From contig DATBZS010000010.1 in the NCBI GenBank assembly GCA_036513075.1, forward strand, positions 1 to 7,727: a DNA stretch of 7,727 nucleotides. The letters run 5' to 3'. The first letter of the stretch is position 1. Every line of letters starts with the position of its first letter. This DNA comes from Bog-756 sp036513075 (GTDB lineage Bacteria; Actinomycetota; Acidimicrobiia; Acidimicrobiales; RAAP-2). The notes beneath the pieces were generated by a model, which searched no databases, was not told where the DNA came from, and saw only the letters and a program-made list of their open reading frames with translations. Both the position numbers and the translations under genes were made by a program. Of the stretch, positions 1-6,302 are shown in pieces.

Positions 1-911
1 TCCTTGGCCGCCCGGTCGATGTCCGTGCGGTACTTGAGCAGGATGTGCAGCGTGTCCTTGGCCTGCTCGGCGTCGATCGACTCCACGCCGAGGACGACCA
101 GTGTTCGGGCCCAGTCCAGCGTCTCGGACACCGAGGGGGCCTTCTTCAGGTCGAGCGAGCGGATCGACCGCACGATGCGGGCCACCTGGTCGGCCAGGAC
201 CTGGCTGATGCCCGGCACCCGAGTCTCGATGATGGCCCGCTCCCGCTCGAGTTGGGGATAGTCGATGTGCAGGTAGAGGCAACGGCGCTTGAGGGCCTCG
301 GACAGCTCCCGGGTGTTGTTGGACGTGAGGAAGACCAGGGGGATCTGACTGGCCCGCACCGTCCCGAGCTCGGGGATCGACACCTGGTACTCGGACAGGA
401 TCTCGAGGAGCAGGGCCTCGGTCTCGAGTTCGACCCGGTCGATCTCGTCGATCAGCAGCACCACCGGCTCGGTGGATTTGATGGCCTCGAGAAGTGGCCG
501 GGTGAGCAGGAACTCCTCGCTGAAGATGTCGTCCTCGAGCTCCTGCCACGACTGGCCCGAGTCGGCCTGGATGCGCAGCAGCTGCTTCTTGTAGTTCCAC
601 TCATAGAGGGCCTTGGACTCGTCGAGGCCCTCATAACACTGGAGGCGGATGAGCCGACTGCCGGTCAGGCGGGCCACCGACTTGGCCAACTCGGTCTTGC
701 CGGTGCCGGCGGGCCCCTCGACCAGGACCGGTTTGGCGAGACGGTCGGCCAGGTAGACAACGCCCGAGATCCCGTCGTCGGCCAGGTACTGCACCCCGGC
801 CAGGCCTGTGCGCACCTCGTCGATCGACTCGAACCGGGGGGCGCCGGCCTCGGGGAACCCCGAGGTGATCTCCTCGTGCGCCCGTTCGGTGGGTGTGGTG
901 TCGCTGGTCAT
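1..911 (-). CDS. MoxR-family AAA+ ATPase (3' end outside window)
   Basis: The frame is open from an ATG at 911 to the window edge: 303 complete codons without a stop, so the C-terminus is missing. The protein has a complete AAA+ core. The Walker A motif GPAGTGKT is at residues 66-73, Walker B VVLLIDEID at about 150-158, sensor 1 TSNN at 196-199, and paired arginines at 209-210 (LKRRCLYLHIDYP) sit where the MoxR arginine finger is expected. The segment around residues 91-112 (CYEGLD, then ALYEWNYKKQLL) is typical of MoxR/CoxD-like ATPases. Family knowledge: these are cytosolic chaperone-like ATPases that usually act with a von Willebrand factor A domain protein to activate or assemble a client complex. 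The partner would be downstream, beyond position 1, so the client cannot be inferred. The ATG overlaps the proA stop by four bases (ATGA, 908-911), which suggests translational coupling. No strong Shine-Dalgarno sequence precedes it. Family assignment is firm; specific role is unknown. Confidence 0.93.
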   Translation of the reverse strand, partial: MTSDTTPTERAHEEITSGFPEAGAPRFESIDEVRTGLAGVQYLADDGISGVVYLADRLAKPVLVEGPAGTGKTELAKSVARLTGSRLIRLQCYEGLDESKALYEWNYKKQLLRIQADSGQSWQELEDDIFSEEFLLTRPLLEAIKSTEPVVLLIDEIDRVELETEALLLEILSEYQVSIPELGTVRASQIPLVFLTSNNTRELSEALKRRCLYLHIDYPQLERERAIIETRVPGISQVLADQVARIVRSIRSLDLKKAPSVSETLDWARTLVVLGVESIDAEQAKDTLHILLKYRTDIDRAAK

Positions 912-2164
912 GTACGTACCTGGCCTGTTCCTGTGACGACGTAGCGGATCGAGGTGAGCTCGCGCAGGCCCATCGGGCCCCGGGCGTGCAGCTTCTGGGT
1001 GGAGATGCCGATTTCGGCGCCGAGTCCGAGCTCGCCGCCATCCACGAAGCGGGTCGAGGCGTTGACCACCACGGCGGCCGCATCCACCTCAGCCACGAAC
1101 CTTCCGGCCGCCCCGATGTCGCGGGTGACGATGGCCTCGGAATGGCCCGACCCGTAGCGGGTGATGTGATCGATGGCGGCGTCGAGGTCCTCGACGGTGG
1201 CGATCGACAGAGTCAACCCGAGGAATTCGGCGGCGAAATCCTGCTCGGTGGCCGGTTCGATGCCCGGGAGGATCGCCCGCGTGGCCTCGTTGCCGAGCAG
1301 GCTGACCCCTTCGAGGGCGCCGGCGATCCGGGGCAGGAACGTAGCGGCCACCGCCCGATGGACGACCAGTGATTCGGCGGCGTTGCAGACGCCGGGCCGC
1401 TGAGTCTTGGCGTTGACCACGATCGACTCGGCCATGTCGAGGTCGGCCGCCGCGTCGACGTAGACGTGGCAGTTGCCGATGCCGTCGATCACATACGGCA
1501 CGGTGGCGTGCTCCTTGATGGAGGCGATCAGCGAGGCTCCACCCCGGGGGATCAGGCAGTCGATGATCCCCTCGAGCTGCATGAAGGCCACCGCCGAGGC
1601 CCGGCTGGTGTCCTCCACCAGGCCGACGGCGTCGGCCGGCAGGCCGGCCTTGGCCAGTCCGTCGCGCACGGCCGCGGTGATCACCAGGTTCGAGGAGATG
1701 GCCGTCGACGAGCCCCGGAGCAGGACGGCGTTGCCGGACTTGAGACACAACCCGGCGGCGTCGCTGGTCACATTGGGACGGTTCTCGTAGATGATGCCGA
1801 TGACCCCGAGGGGGATACGGACCCGTTCCACCCGCAGGCCGTTGGGTCGGACCCAGCCCTCGACGACTTCGCCCACCGGGTCGGGCAGGCCGGCCACGTC
1901 GCGGAGGCCGACCGCCATGCCCGCCACCCGCCCGGCGTCGAGCCGCAGGCGATCGAGGGAGGTGGCGTCGGCCCCGGCCTCGGTGGCCCGGGCCACGTCG
2001 GTGGCATTGGCGCCCAGGATCCGCTCGACCCGCTCCTCGATGAGGTCGGCGGCCATGCACAGGGCATCGTCTCGTGCCGCCGATGAGGACCGGGCCAGGA
2101 CGCGACCGGCCGCCTTGGCGCGTCGACCCAGGTCGACGAGGTGCGAGGTCTCGGCGGATGACAC
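908..2164 (-). CDS. proA: Gamma-glutamyl phosphate reductase (glutamate-5-semialdehyde dehydrogenase)
   Basis: ProA is the second enzyme of proline synthesis. It reduces gamma-glutamyl phosphate with NADPH to glutamate-5-semialdehyde in the cytosol. From a GTG at 2164 the protein has 418 residues, close to the family's usual 415-420. Visible family motifs are IPLGVIGIIYENRPNVT near 117-133, KSGNAVLLRG at 142-151, the catalytic cysteine C260 within QRPGVCNAAE, and KLHARGPMGL at 391-400. The open frame extends upstream to 2668, but that part lies inside proB in another frame and resembles no ProA, so I place the start at the GTG, whose next residues (SSAETSHLVDLGRRAK) match a normal ProA N-terminus. 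No strong ribosome binding site is visible at the usual spacing; a GGAG lies about 19 bases upstream. proB ends 77 bases upstream, and the next gene overlaps the proA stop by four bases. Nothing suggests loss of function. Confidence 0.96.
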   Translation of the reverse strand: MSSAETSHLVDLGRRAKAAGRVLARSSSAARDDALCMAADLIEERVERILGANATDVARATEAGADATSLDRLRLDAGRVAGMAVGLRDVAGLPDPVGEVVEGWVRPNGLRVERVRIPLGVIGIIYENRPNVTSDAAGLCLKSGNAVLLRGSSTAISSNLVITAAVRDGLAKAGLPADAVGLVEDTSRASAVAFMQLEGIIDCLIPRGGASLIASIKEHATVPYVIDGIGNCHVYVDAAADLDMAESIVVNAKTQRPGVCNAAESLVVHRAVAATFLPRIAGALEGVSLLGNEATRAILPGIEPATEQDFAAEFLGLTLSIATVEDLDAAIDHITRYGSGHSEAIVTRDIGAAGRFVAEVDAAAVVVNASTRFVDGGELGLGAEIGISTQKLHARGPMGLRELTSIRYVVTGTGQVRT

Positions 2165-2241
2165 GGGGCAAGCGTAGTGGCCGCTCCAGGGGCGGCGGTC
2201 CGGGACGCCGTCCGATCGGGTGTGCGACCGGTCGGGTGCGC
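2165..2241 (-). other. proB-proA intergenic spacer
   Basis: This 77-base spacer lies between the proB stop and the proA GTG start. It is G+C-rich. I see no clear promoter boxes, no long hairpin followed by T residues, and only a weak, distant GGAG ahead of proA. The two genes are probably cotranscribed. Confidence 0.6.
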
Positions 2242-3357
2242 TCAGCCCAGGACGACCAGGTCGTCGCGATGGACGACCTCGGCCGACACATCCTCGGGAA
2301 GGTCCTCGGTCTGGAGCCCGGCCCACCCGGCCAGCGACGCGACCGGGTGGCGGACCAGGCCTTTGGCGAAGACGACGCCGTCGGTACCGGCGATCTCCAC
2401 CGCGTCGTCGATGCCGAAGTCGCCGGTAACCGACACGATGCCAGCCGGTAGGAGCGACCGACCCCGGTCGACCAGGGCTCGTCGGGCCCCGTCGTCGACC
2501 ACGATGGTGCCCGAGGCGCCGATGGCAAACGCGATCCACAGCTTTCGGGCTGGCAGCACCACCTCTCGGGGGCGGAACCGGGTGCCGACACCCGGGGAAG
2601 CGGCCGCCACCGATGCCAGTACGCCGGGCCGGGCCGCGTCGGCGATGACCGCCTCTACGCCCGACCACACGGCGATCTTGGCCGCGGCAAGCTTGGAGCC
2701 CATGCCGCCACTGCCGACCGCACTGCCCGGACCCCCGGCGATGGCTTCGAGGGCGTGGTCGATCTCGACCACCTCTTCGATCAGCGAGGCGTCGGCCTCC
2801 CGCCGGGGGTCGCCGGTGAGGAGGCCTGCGGTGTCGGTCAGGAGGACCAGCAGGCCGGCTCCGACCAGATGGGCGACCAGGGCGGCCAGGCGGTCATTGT
2901 CGCCGAATCGGATCTCTTCGTCGGCCACCGCGTCGTTTTCGTTGACCACCGGGACCACGCCCAGTTCCAGGAGGCGCCCGAGGGTCTGGCGGGCGTGGAG
3001 GTACTGGGTGCGATGCACGAAATCGAGGGGGGCGAGCAGTACCTGACCGGCGACCAGCCCGTGGGCGGCCAGGGCGTCGCTCCACACCCGCATCAGCAAG
3101 TGCTGGCCCACGGCGGCCACCGCCTGGAGGGTGGCGAGGTCGTGGGGGCGGGGCCGACCCTCGGCCAGGCTGGCCCAGCCGGCGGTGATGGCACCGGAGG
3201 TGACGACGACCACCCGGTGCCCGGCCTCCCGGGCCTGGGCCACCTCGCCGGCCAGCTTGTCGATGGCCGCGGTGTCCACCCGGCCATCGGCGGTCGTCAC
3301 CGAGGACGAGCCGATCTTGACCACCAGGGTGCGGGTGGCGCCGCTGGCTCCTGTCAC
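2242..3357 (-). CDS. proB: Glutamate 5-kinase with C-terminal PUA domain
   Basis: ProB phosphorylates L-glutamate with ATP to gamma-glutamyl phosphate, the first committed step of proline synthesis, and passes this labile product to ProA. The protein has 371 residues, the normal length for the two-domain form. The amino-acid-kinase domain covers roughly residues 8-255: VVKIGSSSVT at 12-21, TSGAI at 53-57, VNENDAV at 138-144, FGDNDRLAAL at 151-160, LLTDTAGLL at 172-180, and the glycine-rich GSGGMGSK at 215-222. A PUA domain follows from about 270 to 365 (RKLWIAFAIG, then GARRAL, SLLPAGI, VTGDF). In studied ProB enzymes the kinase is feedback-inhibited by proline; I infer the same here from conserved architecture only. 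The GTG start overlaps the obgE stop (GTGA, 3354-3357), so translation is probably coupled to obgE. No independent ribosome binding site stands out. Confidence 0.97.
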   Translation of the reverse strand: MTGASGATRTLVVKIGSSSVTTADGRVDTAAIDKLAGEVAQAREAGHRVVVVTSGAITAGWASLAEGRPRPHDLATLQAVAAVGQHLLMRVWSDALAAHGLVAGQVLLAPLDFVHRTQYLHARQTLGRLLELGVVPVVNENDAVADEEIRFGDNDRLAALVAHLVGAGLLVLLTDTAGLLTGDPRREADASLIEEVVEIDHALEAIAGGPGSAVGSGGMGSKLAAAKIAVWSGVEAVIADAARPGVLASVAAASPGVGTRFRPREVVLPARKLWIAFAIGASGTIVVDDGARRALVDRGRSLLPAGIVSVTGDFGIDDAVEIAGTDGVVFAKGLVRHPVASLAGWAGLQTEDLPEDVSAEVVHRDDLVVLG

Positions 3358-4709
3358 CGGTGGCGGCGCCGGCTCTGGGGTTGGCCGGTGAACTCGGGCT
3401 GGTCGCGGAACCAGGTGAAGGAGAGCTCGCCGATGTGGACGGTGTCGCCATCACGGGCACCGGCCTTGGCCAGGGCCCGGTCGACGCCGATGCGTCGCAG
3501 TCGGCTCTGGACGTAGTCGGCCGCTTCGTCGGTGGTGACATCGTTGAGGGCCACGGCCCGTTCGGCCACCTTGCCGACCACCGCGAACTCGCCTTCCCCC
3601 AGCCGTTCGACCGAGAAGCCCTCGGGCAGCGGGCGGTGGATGATGATGGTCCCGTCGGACTCCGGCTCGGCCGTGCGGGCCTGGGTCACCAGGGTGGCCA
3701 GGCGACCGACAAGAGCGGTGATGCCCTGGCCGGTAACGGCCGAGATGACCAGGTCGGGATGGAACTCCTCGTCAGTGCCGTCGTTGCTGCCGGCGTCACG
3801 GTCGAACGTCTCGGGGGCGGTCGTCGTGGGCAGGTCGTCCGCGGCCACCATGTCGGCCTTGGAACCGACCACCAACCGGGGCCGCTCCAACAGATCGGGT
3901 TGGTAGCGACGGAGTTCGTCGATGAGCACCCGGTGCTGCTCGGCCGGGGACACCCCGGTGACCGGGTCCAGCTCGACCAGGACCACCAGGGCACGGGCCC
4001 GGGTGATGTGGCGGAGGAACTGGTGGCCGAGGCCCTTACCCTCGGCGGCGCCCTCGACGAGGCCTGGGATGTCGGCCACCGTGTAGTTGGTCTCGTCGTC
4101 GGCCCGGACCACACCGAGGTGGGGCTCGAGGGTGGTGAAGGGGTAGTCGGCGATCTTCGGCTTGGCCGCCGAGATCCTCGAGATCAGGGTCGACTTCCCG
4201 ACGTTGGGGTAGCCGACCAGGGCAACGTCGGCCACCAGCGCCAGCTCGAGGTCGTACCACTCCTCGTGGCCCTTCTCCCCTTGTTCGGCGAAGGCGGGAG
4301 CACGCCGGTTGTTGGACAGGAAGCTCGCATTGCCGCGCCCGCCCCGCCCGCCCTCGCCGGCCAGCCACCGGTCACCCGGGTTGGTCAGGTCGCACAGGAT
4401 GGTGCCGTCGGCCTTGCGGGCACGGGTCCCGACCGGAACCGGCACCTCGAGTTCGTGTCCCCGCTTGCCGTGCATCTTCTTGCCGCCGCCGTGGGCGCCG
4501 TTTTCCGCCCCGCGGTGGGGGTGGTCCCGGAACGGTAGGAGCGAGGACTGGTTGGTGGTGGCCACGAGCCAGACGTTGCCGCCTCGACCGCCGTCTCCGC
4601 CGTCGGGCCCGCCCTTGTCGACATGGGCCTCGCGGCGCATGGCTACCGCGCCGGCCCCGCCGTCGCCGGCCTTGACATGGAGTTGTGCCTCGTCGACGAA
4701 GCCGGACAT
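3354..4709 (-). CDS. obgE: GTPase ObgE/CgtA, large-subunit assembly factor
   Basis: Obg is an essential GTPase that binds the 50S ribosomal subunit late in assembly and links growth to nucleotide status. At 451 residues it is near the usual size for forms with a C-terminal extension. The Obg fold covers roughly 1-160 with its glycine-rich signature (GGPDGGDGGRGG, 33-44). The G domain has G1 GYPNVGKST at 166-174, switch I YPFTTLEPHLG at 189-199, G3 DIPGL at 213-217, G4 at 283-286 and G5 SAVTGQG at 323-329. G4 reads SKAD where NKxD is usual, and about 30 acidic, Thr-rich residues (287-318) lie between G4 and G5. An OCT domain follows, about 355-435, then a basic tail ending SRRRHR. The ATG at 4709 is supported by AGGA eight bases upstream. 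The gene lies 187 bases after the phosphatase gene and overlaps proB by four bases. Confidence 0.97.
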   Translation of the reverse strand: MSGFVDEAQLHVKAGDGGAGAVAMRREAHVDKGGPDGGDGGRGGNVWLVATTNQSSLLPFRDHPHRGAENGAHGGGKKMHGKRGHELEVPVPVGTRARKADGTILCDLTNPGDRWLAGEGGRGGRGNASFLSNNRRAPAFAEQGEKGHEEWYDLELALVADVALVGYPNVGKSTLISRISAAKPKIADYPFTTLEPHLGVVRADDETNYTVADIPGLVEGAAEGKGLGHQFLRHITRARALVVLVELDPVTGVSPAEQHRVLIDELRRYQPDLLERPRLVVGSKADMVAADDLPTTTAPETFDRDAGSNDGTDEEFHPDLVISAVTGQGITALVGRLATLVTQARTAEPESDGTIIIHRPLPEGFSVERLGEGEFAVVGKVAERAVALNDVTTDEAADYVQSRLRRIGVDRALAKAGARDGDTVHIGELSFTWFRDQPEFTGQPQSRRRHR

Positions 4710-4717
4710 GGTGGCGA

Positions 4718-4721
4718 TCCT
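4718..4721 (-). promoter_or_regulatory. Ribosome binding site of obgE
   Basis: The minus strand reads AGGA followed by eight bases and then the obgE ATG at 4709. This is reasonable Shine-Dalgarno spacing and supports the chosen start, which also matches the conserved Obg N-terminus (SGFVDEAQLHVKAGDGG). Confidence 0.65.
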
Positions 4722-4806
4722 ACCGATCGGAGATTCCCGGCCCCGGGACAGGGCATCGGGTGCTGCGGGCGCCGGCGGATACCGGCACGTGGATGAATGA
4801 AACTGG

Positions 4807-4832
4807 ATGGAGCGGGCGAGATGGAGCGGGCG
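4807..4832. repeat. Short tandem direct repeat upstream of obgE
   Basis: The 12-mer ATGGAGCGGGCG occurs at 4807-4818 and again at 4821-4832, a period of 14 bases, in the gap between the phosphatase gene and obgE. A loosely similar GGACGGGAGCGG lies at 4857-4868. It could be a duplicated protein-binding site or simple slippage; the sequence alone does not decide. Confidence 0.7.
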
Positions 4833-4896
4833 GTTCAGAGCAGGGCGATGTCGAATGGACGGGAGCGGTGGCGCGCACGCTGCCCGGGACGCCGGA

Positions 4897-5640
4897 TCAG
4901 GCGTCGACCAGCACCCGGGAGCGCAGGACGGCCATGGCCTCGGTGACCCCCAGAGTGGCGGCGAGGTCGTCGTAGGTGCCGTAGTGGGACTGCAGGTCGG
5001 CCAGGAACTGCTCCATCGTCTCGGGCACGACGTGGAGGACGGCCGGCGCGTAGCGCTCGACCTCCTCGGTGGCGTCGGGGTACTCGGCCTTCAGCCGCTC
5101 GAGCAGGCGTCCCATGGCCGCCGCCGACAGGGCGTAGTCGGCCACGATGGTCTCGTCGGGCACGCCGAGGAAGGCAAGGAGCAGGGCCGACAGCACCCCG
5201 GTCCTGTCCTTGCCGGCGCTGCAGTGCATGACTGCCGGCAGGGCGTCACCCGAGGCCAGGGCGTCGATGGCCGAGGTGAGCATCGGCCCGCCCTCGGACA
5301 CCATGGCTGCGTAGCGGGCGGCCACATACGCGGCCTCTCCCCAGTCCGGCAGGTCCTTCGTGGCCGGCAGCACATCGGTGAGCGGCAGTCCCACGTAGGT
5401 GACGGGGACCCGCTCGAACGGAAAGCTGCCGCGCTGCTCGGCCTCGTCCAGGGTCCGCAGGTCGATGACGGTGGCCAGGCCCAGCTCGGTCAGCTGGGCC
5501 ACGTCGGCGTCGGTCAGCTTGTTCAGGCCGTCGGCACGGAAGAGCGTTCGCCAGGCCAGCATGCGGCCGTCGGTCGTCCGGTAGCCCCCGAGATCGCGGA
5601 AGTTGACGCATCCCTCGAAGTCGAGGGTCCGGGAGGGCAC
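4897..5640 (-). CDS. Protein tyrosine/serine phosphatase family protein (Tyr_phosphatase3-like)
   Basis: This 247-residue protein carries the cysteine-phosphatase signature HCSAGKDRTGV, with nucleophile C140 and phosphate-binding R146 (C-X5-R). It opens with NFRDLGGY (13-20), followed by FRADGL (34-39) and VIDLRTLDE (58-66). This motif order is typical of the bacterial family that includes mycobacterial PtpB, whose members hydrolyse phosphotyrosine, phosphoserine/threonine or phosphoinositides. No signal peptide or membrane segment is visible, so it is probably cytosolic. The in-frame open region continues upstream to 5826, but that part is rpmA read in another frame. I choose the GTG at 5640, ten bases after the rpmA stop and twelve codons before NFRDLGGY. 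No good Shine-Dalgarno sequence is present, so coupling to rpmA translation is likely. The substrate cannot be told. Its place between rpmA and obgE is outside the common core order. Family is firm; start is probable. Confidence 0.9.
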   Translation of the reverse strand: MPSRTLDFEGCVNFRDLGGYRTTDGRMLAWRTLFRADGLNKLTDADVAQLTELGLATVIDLRTLDEAEQRGSFPFERVPVTYVGLPLTDVLPATKDLPDWGEAAYVAARYAAMVSEGGPMLTSAIDALASGDALPAVMHCSAGKDRTGVLSALLLAFLGVPDETIVADYALSAAAMGRLLERLKAEYPDATEEVERYAPAVLHVVPETMEQFLADLQSHYGTYDDLAATLGVTEAMAVLRSRVLVDA

Positions 5641-5650
5641 GGAGGGAGGC

Positions 5651-5905
5651 TCAGTCGCCGGGGAGCACGTCGACCAGCTTGCGGCCCTTGCGGCTCGCGA
5701 ACTGGACGGTGCCGTCAGCCAGGGCGAACAGCGTGTCGTCCTTGCCGAGGCCCACATTGAGGCCGGGGTGGAACTTGGTGCCCCGCTGGCGCACGATGAT
5801 GGCGCCGGTACGCACCTCGGTGCCACCGAAGGCCTTTACGCCGAGGCGCTGGGCGTTCGAATCGCGTCCGTTTCGGGTGGAACCGCCACCTTTGGTCTTC
5901 GACAT
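5651..5905 (-). CDS. rpmA: 50S ribosomal protein L27
   Basis: L27 sits near the peptidyl transferase centre of the large subunit, where its flexible N-terminal tail reaches toward the tRNA ends. The 84-residue protein is of normal length and begins directly with the conserved basic tail (MSKTKGGGSTRNGRDS), then NAQRLGVKAFGG and the GAIIVRQRGTKFHPG core. There is no longer leader before the tail, so the N-terminal processing known from Firmicutes L27 is not suggested. An AAGGAG ribosome binding site precedes the ATG by eight bases. It follows rplU by 73 bases, and the phosphatase gene begins ten bases after its stop. Confidence 0.98.
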   Translation of the reverse strand: MSKTKGGGSTRNGRDSNAQRLGVKAFGGTEVRTGAIIVRQRGTKFHPGLNVGLGKDDTLFALADGTVQFASRKGRKLVDVLPGD

Positions 5906-5978
5906 CTGCTGTGCTCCTTGTGGTCAGGCCGTCCCGCCGCGCGGCACCGCTAGGCGCGCCGACGAGGTGAGGGGGTGG
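5906..5978 (-). other. rplU-rpmA intergenic spacer
   Basis: This 73-base spacer contains the rpmA ribosome binding site and a G+C-rich stretch with the palindrome GGCGCGCC at 5953-5960. I see no T run that would mark a terminator and no clear promoter boxes. The genes are most likely cotranscribed. Confidence 0.5.
5914..5919 (-). promoter_or_regulatory. Ribosome binding site of rpmA
   Basis: The minus strand reads AAGGAG, then eight bases, then the rpmA ATG at 5905. This is the strongest Shine-Dalgarno match I can see in the window, in keeping with a highly expressed ribosomal protein. It fixes the start. Confidence 0.85.
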
Positions 5979-6290
5979 TCAGCCGGCGGTGATGCCGGTG
6001 ATGGCGATGGTCGAGTACCGCTGGCGGTGGCCCCATCGGGTGCTCTGGTTCGACTTGTTCTTGTAGGTGAAGCCGCGGATCTTGGGACCGAGCTCCTCGC
6101 CCTTCACGGTGGCCGTCACCGTGGCGCCGGCCAGCTGGGTGGGAGTGGCCAGGACGGTGTCGCCGTCGACCACGAGGACGGGCTCGAAGGTCACCTCCGT
6201 GCCGGGCTCTTCGCCCAGCAATTCCACGCGGAGCTCCTGGCCCTCGGCCACTCGCTCCTGCTTGCCTCCGGTTTTGATGACTGCGTACAT
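5979..6290 (-). CDS. rplU: 50S ribosomal protein L21
   Basis: L21 binds 23S rRNA and is part of the large ribosomal subunit. The 103-residue protein is of standard length. It opens with the family's YAVIKTGGKQERV (2-14) and ends with the basic rRNA-binding region and C-terminal signature (YKNKSNQSTRWGHRQRYS, then IAITGI). The ATG at 6290 lies 12 bases after the ribonuclease stop. The short gap holds no recognisable Shine-Dalgarno sequence, so reinitiation after the upstream gene or a weak site must serve. rplU next to rpmA is the usual bacterial arrangement. Confidence 0.98.
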   Translation of the reverse strand: MYAVIKTGGKQERVAEGQELRVELLGEEPGTEVTFEPVLVVDGDTVLATPTQLAGATVTATVKGEELGPKIRGFTYKNKSNQSTRWGHRQRYSTIAITGITAG

Positions 6291-6302
6291 AGGGATGAGA
6301 GC

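Larger units (their letters stand above)
4710..4896 (-). other. Phosphatase-obgE intergenic region (possible obgE leader)
   Basis: At 187 bases this is the longest non-coding stretch in the window. It holds a 12-base direct repeat (4807-4832), a 5-bp hairpin with a four-base loop at 4735-4748 (TCCCG/CGGGA) and another 5-bp hairpin at 4771-4786 (GCCGG/CCGGC, six-base loop). Neither hairpin is followed by a T run, so neither is a convincing intrinsic terminator. I cannot identify convincing -35 and -10 boxes. The length, compared with 10-12 bases or overlaps at several neighbouring junctions, makes a separate obgE promoter plausible, but this is inference. Confidence 0.45.

Noticed and set aside
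45..944. Long plus-strand open frames opposite moxR, proA, proB, obgE, the phosphatase and RNase (for example 45-944, 3360-4538, 4807-5760, 5679-6695)
   Set aside because: These are antisense shadows expected in high-G+C coding DNA. Their translations are Gly/Arg/Asp/His/Val-rich without domains, while the opposite strand encodes clear families.
2165..2668. Open frame upstream of the proA GTG, extending the protein to 586 residues
   Set aside because: This part overlaps proB in another frame, is Arg/Gly/Pro-rich noise and matches no ProA N-terminus. The GTG at 2164 gives the normal length.
4735..4786. Hairpins at 4735-4748 and 4771-4786 as transcription terminators
   Set aside because: The stems are only five base pairs and no T run follows on either strand, so an intrinsic terminator is not supported.
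5641..5826. ATG-started extension of the phosphatase to 309 residues
   Set aside because: The extra 62 residues are rpmA read out of frame. The conserved NFRDLGGY lies soon after the GTG at 5640.
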